A DNA stretch of 7,946 nucleotides from an uncultured Ruminococcus sp. Its GTDB lineage: Bacteria; Bacillota; Clostridia; Oscillospirales; Ruminococcaceae. The notes beneath the pieces are model-generated. The model had not been told where the DNA came from and ran no database searches. It saw only the letters and a program-made list of their open reading frames with translations. Within the stretch, counting starts at the first letter, position 1, and every line of letters begins with the position of its first letter. Of the stretch, positions 1 to 6,098 are shown one piece after another. A program made the position numbers and the translations under genes. Where the stretch lies: NCBI GenBank assembly GCA_947178195.1, contig CAMWXM010000127.1, forward strand, positions 1 through 7,946. The letters are read 5' to 3'.

Positions 1-130
1 CTTTTAAAATTTGCTAACATATATGTAAAGCAAGTTTTGCAGGTTTTAGCTATAAAAAATCTGCCCCTAATCAAAAATATGACATAATGAAAGAGACAGA
101 AAATTTTATTTAATTCCAGATAGAAGATAT
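1..130. other. AT-rich non-coding stretch at window edge
   Basis: No supported gene. One plus-strand frame stays open from base 1 to a stop at 85-87, but 28 codons without a stop is unremarkable in DNA this AT-rich, and the translated residues show no family pattern. The useful content is a candidate extended -10 element at 80-88 just upstream of the structured RNA block. I see no tRNA, repeat or attachment core here. Confidence 0.4.
80..88 (+). promoter_or_regulatory. Candidate extended -10 promoter for the structured RNA
   Basis: TGACATAAT at 80-88 fits an extended -10 (TGn followed by CATAAT, five of six matches to TATAAT). The hexamer 17 bp upstream (60-65, TCTGCC) is not a -35 match, so the call rests on the extended -10 alone. 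Initiation would fall near 95 and give an RNA of about 190 nt ending at the terminator at 253-284. Confidence 0.35.
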
Positions 131-284
131 GGCTGAATCCGAAGAGGAGAGCTTCAGAAGCGGAGCATCGGGTTCAGCCGAATGCAGAGGGACACTGTGT
201 ATATCCTCTGTATCTCACTCCTCGTGTCCAGCTTCCTGCTCCTCTGACGACACCCTGTGCGGCAGTGGCACAGGGGATTTTTTT
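131..284 (+). ncRNA. Candidate free-standing structured RNA, family not recognised
   Basis: A GC-rich block of about 150 nt sits inside very AT-rich DNA. An 11-bp stem pairs 131-141 with 169-179 (one G-U) and encloses a small GCTT/AAGC hairpin (151-154 with 158-161). A second hairpin pairs CAGAGG at 185-190 with CCTCTG at 205-210, extendable by a G-U at each end. A pyrimidine-rich stretch (212-246) can pair in other ways: GTGTCC at 224-229 with GGACAC at 190-195, CCTCTG at 241-246 with 185-190, and CTCCTCT at 239-245 with the purine run 143-149. It ends in an intrinsic terminator. No gene follows on the same strand, because the next gene is convergent, so a stand-alone RNA fits better than a riboswitch. 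It does not match the consensus cores I know for TPP, lysine, SAM, cobalamin, M-box, T-box, SRP, 6S or RNase P. The 5' end is unknown. An alternative is an origin or transfer-related hairpin of the mobile element. Confidence 0.5.
253..284 (+). terminator. Intrinsic terminator of the structured RNA
   Basis: CCCTGTGC at 253-260 pairs perfectly with GCACAGGG at 268-275 around a 7-nt loop. After GA comes a run of seven T (278-284). This orientation supports plus-strand transcription of the block before it. Confidence 0.85.
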
Positions 285-417
285 ACAAATCAAAAAATGG
301 TTCCAGAATTTTAAAATCAAAGTTTGTTTTATATTAATTTTAGAGTCAAAGTAGGATTTTCAAACAATATTATTTTTGTTTTCTGGAACTATTTTTATTA
401 TTATTTATGTAATCACC

Positions 418-447
418 AAAAGAGATGCTCGAAAGCATCTCTTTTTT
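418..447. terminator. Hairpin terminator, probably bidirectional, at the 3' end of the ATPase gene
   Basis: AGAGATGCT (421-429) and AGCATCTCT (434-442) form a perfect 9-bp stem with a CGAA loop, extended by flanking A and T runs to about 12 bp. On the plus strand six T follow (442-447). On the minus strand the T run is only four. The hairpin abuts the ATPase stop codon (complement of 446-448), so it should end ATPase transcripts and also block any plus-strand transcript coming from the left. Confidence 0.75.
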
Positions 448-3439
448 ATTTTCTAATATCAGGTATTGTTACTTCAATAAATCTGTTATTCGAAAGTTCA
501 TTCCGATCATCTTCAAGCTTTCCTATAACAAGACAATGACGCTTTTTCAGATTTCTTATCTTATCAACAAATTTTCCAGGCGGTTTTAGTCCGTTTGATT
601 CTGCAACACTTTTAGCATCATATTGGTCACTTAAATTAAAAATCAATCTTATATCAGCCTGATTCATCATGCTATACTGTTTTGGCTTTGTTTCATGAGG
701 TCCCTGAAAAATACTAATAAGAGAGATACCGTTTCCTCTGCCCTTTTCCATTATATGATAAAGAGGACCACCCTTTTTGTAATCAAGTTCGTGTACTTCA
801 TCAATAACAAGGAATATACTCAATGTTGATTTTTCTGTAATATTATCATACAACAATGTCAGAAATTCTTCTACGTCGCTATCATACTTTTTCTTCTCGA
901 ACAACAGAATCTTATGTTCTTTCATCATAAGTTTCAATGAAGTTTCCAGTTCTGAATGATTCTCAAGAATCGAGTTTATATCCATTCTGAATAAATTTTT
1001 GTCTTGAAACTCTTTATCTATCCCACTTTTCTCCAGACGTTCCGGTGTAGCACTGCGACTTAAATCCACATATACAATATTTTTATTTTTTCTGAACAAC
1101 TCTTTGATTATCAAGTTGACTGCTGTTGATTTTCCTGTACCTGAAATTCCGTTCACAAGCATATGTCCGTTGCCAAGTTCATCATGTCCTATACTCCAAT
1201 ATATTCCTCTGCCCTTTTTATCTGTTCCAATCAGGATTCTTTCAATTTTGTCATCATCAACACATGGAGTATAATTGAACATGCCACCACACTGTTTCTC
1301 AGCCGCTTCATCTGACAAAATACTATAGCTGACAGCAGTTACATTCACCTTACCACTATACTGATTATCATAAAGAGTAGCCTTATATGTCATATTTTCT
1401 GATACCTTCAGCCAGCCTTTTTCAAGTAATGCCTTACGAACGGCATTTGAATTATTGGCAAGCGTTATTTTTGAAACAATATGTGCAAAAGTATCAGAAG
1501 TAATGTACAGCCAGCTATCGTCATTAAAAACAACAGGTACTGTACCGGTTGAACCATAGCAGTTGTTAAGACTTGAATTTTCCACAAGTTCCAGTTCTCC
1601 CTTTATCAGCATATAATTCATCTTACTTTTGAATTCATCCGCAATACTTCCACCGTTATATGTACTTTCAGATTCCCTCAATATTTTTACCAGATAATTG
1701 CACATCTGCTCTTCTGATACAAGTTCACTGATACCTCTATACTGTCTCAATATTTCGTGATATGCAAGCATAAGTAATGCAAATATATTCCTATCGACTT
1801 CTAATTCATCTGCAATGTTGCAGTATTTTTTATAATTCTGTAATGTGCAGCTTTTGTAATCATTAAAATCACTGCATACTCTGGCAACTACAAGCTTATC
1901 CAGATAATATAGTGGAGCAAAAAACTCTTTTCTTTTACTTTCATTATCTGGTTTAAAATCAGTGCAATTAAAAACAAGTGCCTTTTCACTCGGCATAAGC
2001 TGACCAAGTCTTTCCGAAAAAACTACTGTCAGGAAATTATAATCTGTATAGTCCCTGTTCTTATGCTCAAAAATTATATTATCCAGACATTCAACTGCTT
2101 CAATTCCGTTCTTTTTCAAATAAACAGAATCTATCAATTTATCTTCAAGCATAACAACATTATCCTGCTCATTATCAAAATATTCTTTCAGTTTTTCCGG
2201 CTTAACATTAATGGAATATGGTCTTAGTATTTCAAAATCTCTTTCATAAATCTGAAGATATTTGGCAATTCTTTCACTTTCACCCCTGATGAAAATTATT
2301 CTGTCAAACTTATAACCACACCAATACAAAGGATTAGACAATAATCCAGCAATACGAATCATATTGAGCAGCAAAAAATGCTCCGTTGAATTATGATTCC
2401 CTGCCAATATTAAGAAAGCCTGCTCTGCCATCTCAGAATTCAGATTATTTTCAAGATTCATTTCAAATGTTTTTTCGGTCACTATGGGATAATTATTTTC
2501 CTCGCAGTATTCCTTTGTTACAAAGCAGTATTTTTCATTTAGTCTGTTAAATCCGTTATATTCAGGCAAATCATACACTTCCTCTCCTGCTTTTGAAAGA
2601 ATCAATTTATACAGATACTCACTTATTTTCTTCTGTGAAAATTCAGTATTGAAACAGCATATTCCTTTCTTTTTTAGTGCTTCAACAATATGATTATTGA
2701 TGCAGTCTTCCTTATTAATATATACAATTTTGTTTTGTATTATATGATTTGCATTGATATAGTTAATATCAATCTGTATTTTCGTATCATAATTCTTTGC
2801 AGATTTTATATACATATTTGCTATATCAATTGTATCTGCCTTGCGTTCATTTCTAAATTCACGTGAAAGTGTATTGTATTTATCCATTGCAATTCGGTCG
2901 TCCGCATTTACACGAACTTTTACCACATATGTTACGCAGCCTATTGAATTGTCATAAGCAATTGGACTATATTGATGACGATGCTTGTCCTTTTGCTCTT
3001 CTCGATGATTAAATCCCGGGTTCATAATTTCATTCTGATTTCCCTTAGTGATAGCATTTTGAGGCACTACAGCTGGCTGCGTCTGTTGGTCAGTATTCTG
3101 CGACTGAACATATGTATTATTATTAACTTGATAATCTACATTTGAGGCGTTATTCTGCTCCTGTTCCGAAGTACCATGATTTATAGTATCTTCTGTCGGT
3201 TTAGTTCCATAAACGAATTCATGAATAGTATTACAATTTTCTTCTGTTAACTTCATGAAGCATTCATTTGAAGCGGATATATCATTCTGTACTTGTTCTA
3301 AAGTATCATAATTCGTAGTATTTTTTTCTGGTTTAGTTCCATGTAATTGACCTTCAGCAATAGCACGTTCTTCCGCTGTTCCCTTTCTGAACAATTTATT
3401 TATTTCTTCATTGTTCTTGTTTATATTCACAACTTCCAC
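446..3439 (-). CDS. Large FtsK/HerA-type P-loop ATPase of a mobile element
   Basis: A 997-residue protein. The C-terminal third is a RecA-like ATPase: Walker A GISGTGKST at residues 764-772, Walker B FLVIDE at 876-881, then GRGNGISLISIFQ at 900-912, which fits the strand after Walker B in FtsK/HerA/VirB4-type motors. Residues 1-150 are low-complexity, rich in N, Q, T and E, with a 44-residue repeat (GTKP at 34 and 78). Residues about 330-550 have the look of a second, degenerate nucleotide-binding fold (IIFIRGES at 381-388, with no intact P-loop). Residues about 560-700 look like helical or winged-helix DNA-binding segments. There is no signal peptide or obvious membrane segment, so it should be cytosolic. 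The start is GTG, with AGAGGTG upstream and an in-frame stop three codons before it. It is transcribed alone, divergently from the cargo genes. DNA translocation or coupling for the element is inferred. A defence or remodelling ATPase is an alternative. The ATPase fold is near certain, the role is not. Confidence 0.8.
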   Translation of the reverse strand: MEVVNINKNNEEINKLFRKGTAEERAIAEGQLHGTKPEKNTTNYDTLEQVQNDISASNECFMKLTEENCNTIHEFVYGTKPTEDTINHGTSEQEQNNASNVDYQVNNNTYVQSQNTDQQTQPAVVPQNAITKGNQNEIMNPGFNHREEQKDKHRHQYSPIAYDNSIGCVTYVVKVRVNADDRIAMDKYNTLSREFRNERKADTIDIANMYIKSAKNYDTKIQIDINYINANHIIQNKIVYINKEDCINNHIVEALKKKGICCFNTEFSQKKISEYLYKLILSKAGEEVYDLPEYNGFNRLNEKYCFVTKEYCEENNYPIVTEKTFEMNLENNLNSEMAEQAFLILAGNHNSTEHFLLLNMIRIAGLLSNPLYWCGYKFDRIIFIRGESERIAKYLQIYERDFEILRPYSINVKPEKLKEYFDNEQDNVVMLEDKLIDSVYLKKNGIEAVECLDNIIFEHKNRDYTDYNFLTVVFSERLGQLMPSEKALVFNCTDFKPDNESKRKEFFAPLYYLDKLVVARVCSDFNDYKSCTLQNYKKYCNIADELEVDRNIFALLMLAYHEILRQYRGISELVSEEQMCNYLVKILRESESTYNGGSIADEFKSKMNYMLIKGELELVENSSLNNCYGSTGTVPVVFNDDSWLYITSDTFAHIVSKITLANNSNAVRKALLEKGWLKVSENMTYKATLYDNQYSGKVNVTAVSYSILSDEAAEKQCGGMFNYTPCVDDDKIERILIGTDKKGRGIYWSIGHDELGNGHMLVNGISGTGKSTAVNLIIKELFRKNKNIVYVDLSRSATPERLEKSGIDKEFQDKNLFRMDINSILENHSELETSLKLMMKEHKILLFEKKKYDSDVEEFLTLLYDNITEKSTLSIFLVIDEVHELDYKKGGPLYHIMEKGRGNGISLISIFQGPHETKPKQYSMMNQADIRLIFNLSDQYDAKSVAESNGLKPPGKFVDKIRNLKKRHCLVIGKLEDDRNELSNNRFIEVTIPDIRK
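3134..3340 (-). repeat. Internal 44-residue repeat in the ATPase N-terminus
   Basis: Residues 34-58 and 78-102 align as GTKP, three residues, T, one, N, two, T, one, EQ, one, QN, then a serine/asparagine-rich tail. The matching DNA keeps a shared GGTTTAGTTCCAT tract on the plus strand, which points to a partial duplication. The segment is polar and probably disordered. Confidence 0.6.
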
Positions 3440-3449
3440 AAGAAATCAT

Positions 3450-3456
3450 CACCTCT
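3450..3456 (-). promoter_or_regulatory. Ribosome binding site that supports the GTG start of the ATPase
   Basis: On the minus strand AGAGGTG lies about 10 nt before GTG at 3437-3439. The third codon upstream in frame is TGA, so no earlier start is possible. The next in-frame GTG is three codons downstream and would be too far from this site. Confidence 0.7.
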
Positions 3457-3476
3457 TATTATTTTATATTGATTAA

Positions 3477-3505
3477 ATTATACCATACTGCCAATCTCAT
3501 TTCAA
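3477..3505 (-). promoter_or_regulatory. Sigma-A promoter of the ATPase gene
   Basis: Read on the minus strand: TTGAAA (3500-3505), a 17-bp spacer, then TATAAT (3477-3482), preceded by TGG to make an extended -10. This is five of six for the -35 and a perfect -10 at optimal spacing. The leader is short, about 30 nt to the ribosome binding site's end. I see no clear operator overlapping it. Confidence 0.8.
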
Positions 3506-3524
3506 GTAAGCCTTAAATATTTCA

Positions 3525-3643
3525 ATTATATATAATATATGTGAATCTATGCCAGGTACTGATTTTACGAAAATGGTGTGACCGCATAGGTAACTGCCTT
3601 CGGGCGGAACATAGGAGCAAAGCAAATCATCAAGGAGGAAAAT
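3525..3643 (+). promoter_or_regulatory. Leader region of the DUF960-amidoligase-amidotransferase run
   Basis: TATAAT at 3531-3536 sits within the 12-nt palindrome ATTATATATAAT (3525-3536) and could be a -10, but no convincing -35 lies 16-18 bp upstream. An activator or another sigma factor may be needed. The leader carries a short hairpin, CTGCC (3594-3598) with GGCGG (3603-3607) closed by a TTCG tetraloop, flanked by two CATAGG copies at 3585-3590 and 3610-3615. CCGC at 3582-3585 can compete for the same 3' arm. AGGAGG at 3633-3638 is the ribosome binding site for the ATG at 3644. Confidence 0.45.
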
Positions 3644-3928
3644 ATGTTTAACAATCAACGTTATCTTACACGAGGAGTTCAGTCGGAAATACCGATTGAA
3701 CTCCAGCTTTTTATGTGGAGCTGTATTAATACTATTCCTGAGCCAAAGGATTATTTACAAATCTTTCGGCTTTTGTGTGTTAATGGAAAGCAAAAAATAA
3801 TTCATGAGCAGGAGCAACCTGAATTCAAGCATGAATATATTTTAACAGTTCCAAATCCAATTACAGCAAAAGTCTACATCATAGACAGTGACACATACTC
3901 AACAATGCTTTTAGCAGAAGAATATTAA
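3644..3928 (+). CDS. DUF960 family protein
   Basis: A 94-residue protein recognised as DUF960 from the order of its conserved features: RYLTRGV near the start (residues 6-12), IPIELQLFMW (16-25), KDYLQIF (35-41), a KQKIIHEQEQPE stretch (49-60), and a C-terminal block ending in STMLLAEEY (86-94). Ninety-odd residues is, as I remember the family, its usual length. The function is unknown. From memory of the family, it is common among cargo or accessory genes of conjugative elements and phages of Bacillota, which fits the integrase nearby. It is small, soluble and lacks a signal peptide. A perfect AGGAGG lies 5 nt before the ATG. A terminator-like hairpin follows, so it may be made in excess over the two enzymes downstream. 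Confidence 0.85.
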   Translation: MFNNQRYLTRGVQSEIPIELQLFMWSCINTIPEPKDYLQIFRLLCVNGKQKIIHEQEQPEFKHEYILTVPNPITAKVYIIDSDTYSTMLLAEEY

Positions 3929-3938
3929 GCAAACACAA

Positions 3939-3976
3939 AGCCCTCTCGGTCAATTCCGAGAGGGCTATTTTATTTT
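3939..3976 (+). terminator. Hairpin between DUF960 gene and amidoligase gene, terminator or attenuator
   Basis: AGCCCTCTCGG (3939-3949) and CCGAGAGGGCT (3956-3966) form a perfect 11-bp stem around a 6-nt loop, followed by ATTTTATTTT. The T tract is broken by A residues, so termination may be partial. The amidoligase ribosome binding site starts 3 nt after it, and no separate promoter fits in the gap. The downstream pair therefore probably depends on read-through. Confidence 0.75.
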
Positions 3977-3978
3977 AT

Positions 3979-3984
3979 GGAGGA
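3979..3984 (+). promoter_or_regulatory. Ribosome binding site that sets the amidoligase start at 3992
   Basis: GGAGGA at 3979-3984 lies 7 nt before ATG at 3992. An in-frame ATG at 3977 overlaps this site and has only the hairpin's T tract before it, so it is very unlikely to be used. Confidence 0.8.
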
Positions 3985-3991
3985 AATCAAA

Positions 3992-5086
3992 ATGGAAGAA
4001 AAAATTATATGCATGCACTGTGGAGAAATAATTGAGGAAGAGGATTATGAAACTATTGACGGCGAACCAATATGTCAGGAGTGCTTCGAAAGATACTGCA
4101 CTACTTGTGACCATTGCGGAGCTGCTATATGGGATTCAGATTCCTGTGGTGATGAATATACAACTCTTTGCCGCACTTGTTATGAAAATCACTATACTTG
4201 CTGCAATGAGTGCAATTGCGTAATTCACTATGATAACGCATACGAATTTGGAGGTGAATATTATTGTCATGAATGCTATGATGAAGTTCGCAGCGGCGAT
4301 TCAATTAATGATTACAATTACAAGCCAACGCCTATTTTCTATGGCAGTGATTCAAGATATTTTGGTGTGGAGCTTGAAATTGACATTGGTGGTAAAGAAA
4401 GCGATAAGGCTGATGAAATATTGGAAATCGGCAATCACTCTGCTGAACACATCTACATTAAGTCAGATGGTTCACTTAATGACGGCATGGAAATAGTAAC
4501 CCACCCTATGACCTTGGGTTACCATATGAATGAATTTTGTTGGGAAGACATTATGCATGAATGTATCCGATTAGGATATAGAAGCCATCAGACTTCAACC
4601 TGTGGATTACATATCCATGTTAATCGTGATTCTTTAGGAAAAACGTTAGATGAGCAGGAAGATGTCATTAGCCGCATTCTGTATTTTGTTGAACATCACT
4701 GGAATGAATTACTAAAGTTTTCCAGGCGTTCAGAATATACAATGAATCGCTGGGCAGCTCGTTACGGTTATGAGAATGACCCGAAAGCAATACTTGACAA
4801 GGCAAAGAAAGGCGACAAAGGCAGATATGCAGCCGTGAATCTACGCAATTATCATACCATAGAATTTAGAATGTTCAGAGGCACTTTAAAATATAATACG
4901 CTTGCAGCCGCATTACAGATGGTAAATCACATCTGTGATGCGGCTTTTTTAATGTCTGATGAACAAATGAAATCACTTTCATGGTCTGATTTCGTAATGA
5001 AAATTACAGAACTTGAATTGATTCAGTACTTAAAAGAACGTTGCTTATACATTAATGAAGAAATTACGACAGAGGAGGAATTTTAA
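3992..5086 (+). CDS. Amidoligase family enzyme with three N-terminal zinc-knuckle repeats
   Basis: A 364-residue protein. Residues 7-95 hold three tandem CxxC-17 residues-CxxC modules (C7/C10/C28/C31, C39/C42/C60/C63, C71/C74/C92/C95) at an exact 32-residue period, expected to bind zinc and act as a substrate or partner platform. From about 120 it is an Amidoligase_2-type domain (glutamine-synthetase-like carboxylate-amine ligase fold): FGVELEI (124-130) with paired acidic residues E127 and E129, KSDGSL (157-162), EIVTHP (167-172), CGLHIHV (204-210), and a C-terminal NLRNYHTIEFRMFRGT (283-298). These are the family's metal/ATP and substrate motifs, and all look intact. Expected reaction: ATP-dependent amide bond formation between a carboxylate and an amine. 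The substrate is unknown. The next gene starts one base after the stop, so co-translation with the glutamine amidotransferase is likely. Modification of a peptide or protein is inferred, while the fold call is firm. Confidence 0.88.
   Translation: MEEKIICMHCGEIIEEEDYETIDGEPICQECFERYCTTCDHCGAAIWDSDSCGDEYTTLCRTCYENHYTCCNECNCVIHYDNAYEFGGEYYCHECYDEVRSGDSINDYNYKPTPIFYGSDSRYFGVELEIDIGGKESDKADEILEIGNHSAEHIYIKSDGSLNDGMEIVTHPMTLGYHMNEFCWEDIMHECIRLGYRSHQTSTCGLHIHVNRDSLGKTLDEQEDVISRILYFVEHHWNELLKFSRRSEYTMNRWAARYGYENDPKAILDKAKKGDKGRYAAVNLRNYHTIEFRMFRGTLKYNTLAAALQMVNHICDAAFLMSDEQMKSLSWSDFVMKITELELIQYLKERCLYINEEITTEEEF
5071..5078 (+). promoter_or_regulatory. Ribosome binding site that sets the amidotransferase start at 5088
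   Basis: AGAGGAGG at 5071-5078 lies inside the last amidoligase codons and 9 nt before ATG at 5088. The longer in-frame start at 5055 would bury the catalytic cysteine at position 13. Starting at 5088 puts it at position 2, as a class II amidotransferase requires. Confidence 0.9.
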
Positions 5087-5087
5087 T

Positions 5088-6059
5088 ATGTGTGCATTAT
5101 TTGGTTGGTTAGATTATAAGGGAATTGTACCCCACAAAATCTTAAAGAAACTTACGCAATCACTTGCTAATGCTGCCGAGGAACGTGGTACAGATGCAAG
5201 CGGAATTTCCTATGTTAAGGACAGCAGAATCACTATCTACAAAAGACCTAAGCCTGCTCATAAAATCCGTTTCAATGTTCCCGAAAATACAAAAGCTGTT
5301 ATTGGACATACCAGACTTACTACTCAAGGAAACCAGAAATTCAACTTTAATAATCATCCATTTTATGGTCATGCAGATAAAGAGTTTGCTTTTGCACATA
5401 ACGGAGTATTGTACAATGATGCAGAACTGAAAAAAGATAAAAAGCTTCCCGATACCCATATCGAAACCGACAGCTATGTTGCAGTACAGCTTATCGAACA
5501 GCAGAAAAGGCTTGATTTTAATAGTCTGAAAAATATGGCTGAAGCTGTTCGTGGCAACTTTACTTTCACTGTTCTTGACGAGGATAATTCACTTTACATA
5601 ATCAAGGGCAGTAATCCTATGTACCTTCTGCATTTTGAAGCTTTGGGACTTTATGTATACGCTTCAACTGAATCAATTATGAAAACCGCTTTAAAGAAAA
5701 TCGGCATAAACAAATTTGATTTCAATAAAATTGATACAGCTAATGGAGATATTCTAAGGATAGATTCAAATGGCTTGCTAAGCTGTTCTGAATTTGAAAA
5801 AAAAGAGGATTTTAGATATGCTACATTGCTGAGATGCTATGATGATTTCGAGGATGATTATTACACTCAGCACGAACAGCTGCTTCTTGATATTTGTAAC
5901 AGTTTTGGTGTCGATGAAGATGATGTCATCATGCTTCTTGACTACGGATATACTGTCGATGAAATTGAGGAAATGCTTATGGATTATGACTTACTTTACT
6001 ATACTTTAAAAACGATTAAATGCGAAGATGATTATTCCGATTTTCTTCTTGAAGTGTAG
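5088..6059 (+). CDS. Class II glutamine amidotransferase (Ntn-hydrolase), amidoligase partner
   Basis: A 323-residue protein with Cys2 right after the initiator Met (MCALFGW), the N-terminal nucleophile of class II amidotransferases once Met is removed. Other family hallmarks: RGTDASG (33-39), GHTRLTTQG (73-81) with the glutamine-binding Arg76, NNHPF (88-92), AHNG (103-106) for the oxyanion hole, and ETDS (126-129). The Ntn domain runs to about residue 230. No synthase domain such as PurF, GlmS or AsnB follows, so it is a stand-alone glutaminase or gamma-glutamyl hydrolase-type unit. The tail (about 230-323) is very acidic and helical, with CYDDFEDDYY and a VDEIEEMLMDYDLL stretch, and could be a docking segment. 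The one-base gap to the amidoligase argues for a joint pathway: it may supply ammonia from glutamine or hydrolyse the amide that its partner makes. The enzyme class is firm and the direction of the reaction is inferred. Confidence 0.88.
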   Translation: MCALFGWLDYKGIVPHKILKKLTQSLANAAEERGTDASGISYVKDSRITIYKRPKPAHKIRFNVPENTKAVIGHTRLTTQGNQKFNFNNHPFYGHADKEFAFAHNGVLYNDAELKKDKKLPDTHIETDSYVAVQLIEQQKRLDFNSLKNMAEAVRGNFTFTVLDEDNSLYIIKGSNPMYLLHFEALGLYVYASTESIMKTALKKIGINKFDFNKIDTANGDILRIDSNGLLSCSEFEKKEDFRYATLLRCYDDFEDDYYTQHEQLLLDICNSFGVDEDDVIMLLDYGYTVDEIEEMLMDYDLLYYTLKTIKCEDDYSDFLLEV

Positions 6060-6098
6060 TAAATGTAATTAAACAATATATCCTGAAAATAAAAAAAT

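Noticed and set aside
129..314. 61-codon plus-strand frame with five cysteines and many serines and threonines, superficially like a lanthipeptide precursor
   Set aside because: It runs straight through a perfect terminator hairpin and T-run, has no properly spaced ribosome binding site, and no modification enzyme of RiPP type lies beside it. The GC-rich base-paired structure explains the composition.
357..365. TTTTCAAAC shared with 7597-7605 as a possible attachment-site direct repeat
   Set aside because: Nine AT-rich bases are expected by chance between two AT-rich regions, and the match does not extend. The left end of the element may not even be in the window.
324..539. 71-codon plus-strand frame
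   Set aside because: It covers AT-rich spacer and the antisense of the ATPase 3' end, and crosses the terminator at 418-447. No ribosome binding site or family pattern.
446..3439. Identification of the ATPase as DptH or another named defence-system component
   Set aside because: It shares only the general HerA/FtsK motor motifs. No partner genes of those systems are present and the overall architecture was not recognisable.
3549..3581. Ten-codon frame (MPGTDFTKMV) in the DUF960 leader as a possible leader peptide
   Set aside because: It has no Shine-Dalgarno sequence and would start only a few bases after the presumed transcription start. Without conservation data it cannot be separated from chance.
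4032..4496. Two overlapping alternative-frame plus-strand frames inside the amidoligase gene
   Set aside because: They are shadows of the amidoligase reading frame, with no ribosome binding sites, and the amidoligase motifs are continuous across them.
5160..5459. Both-strand frames inside the amidotransferase gene
   Set aside because: They are shadows of a gene with complete catalytic motifs, with no start signals of their own.
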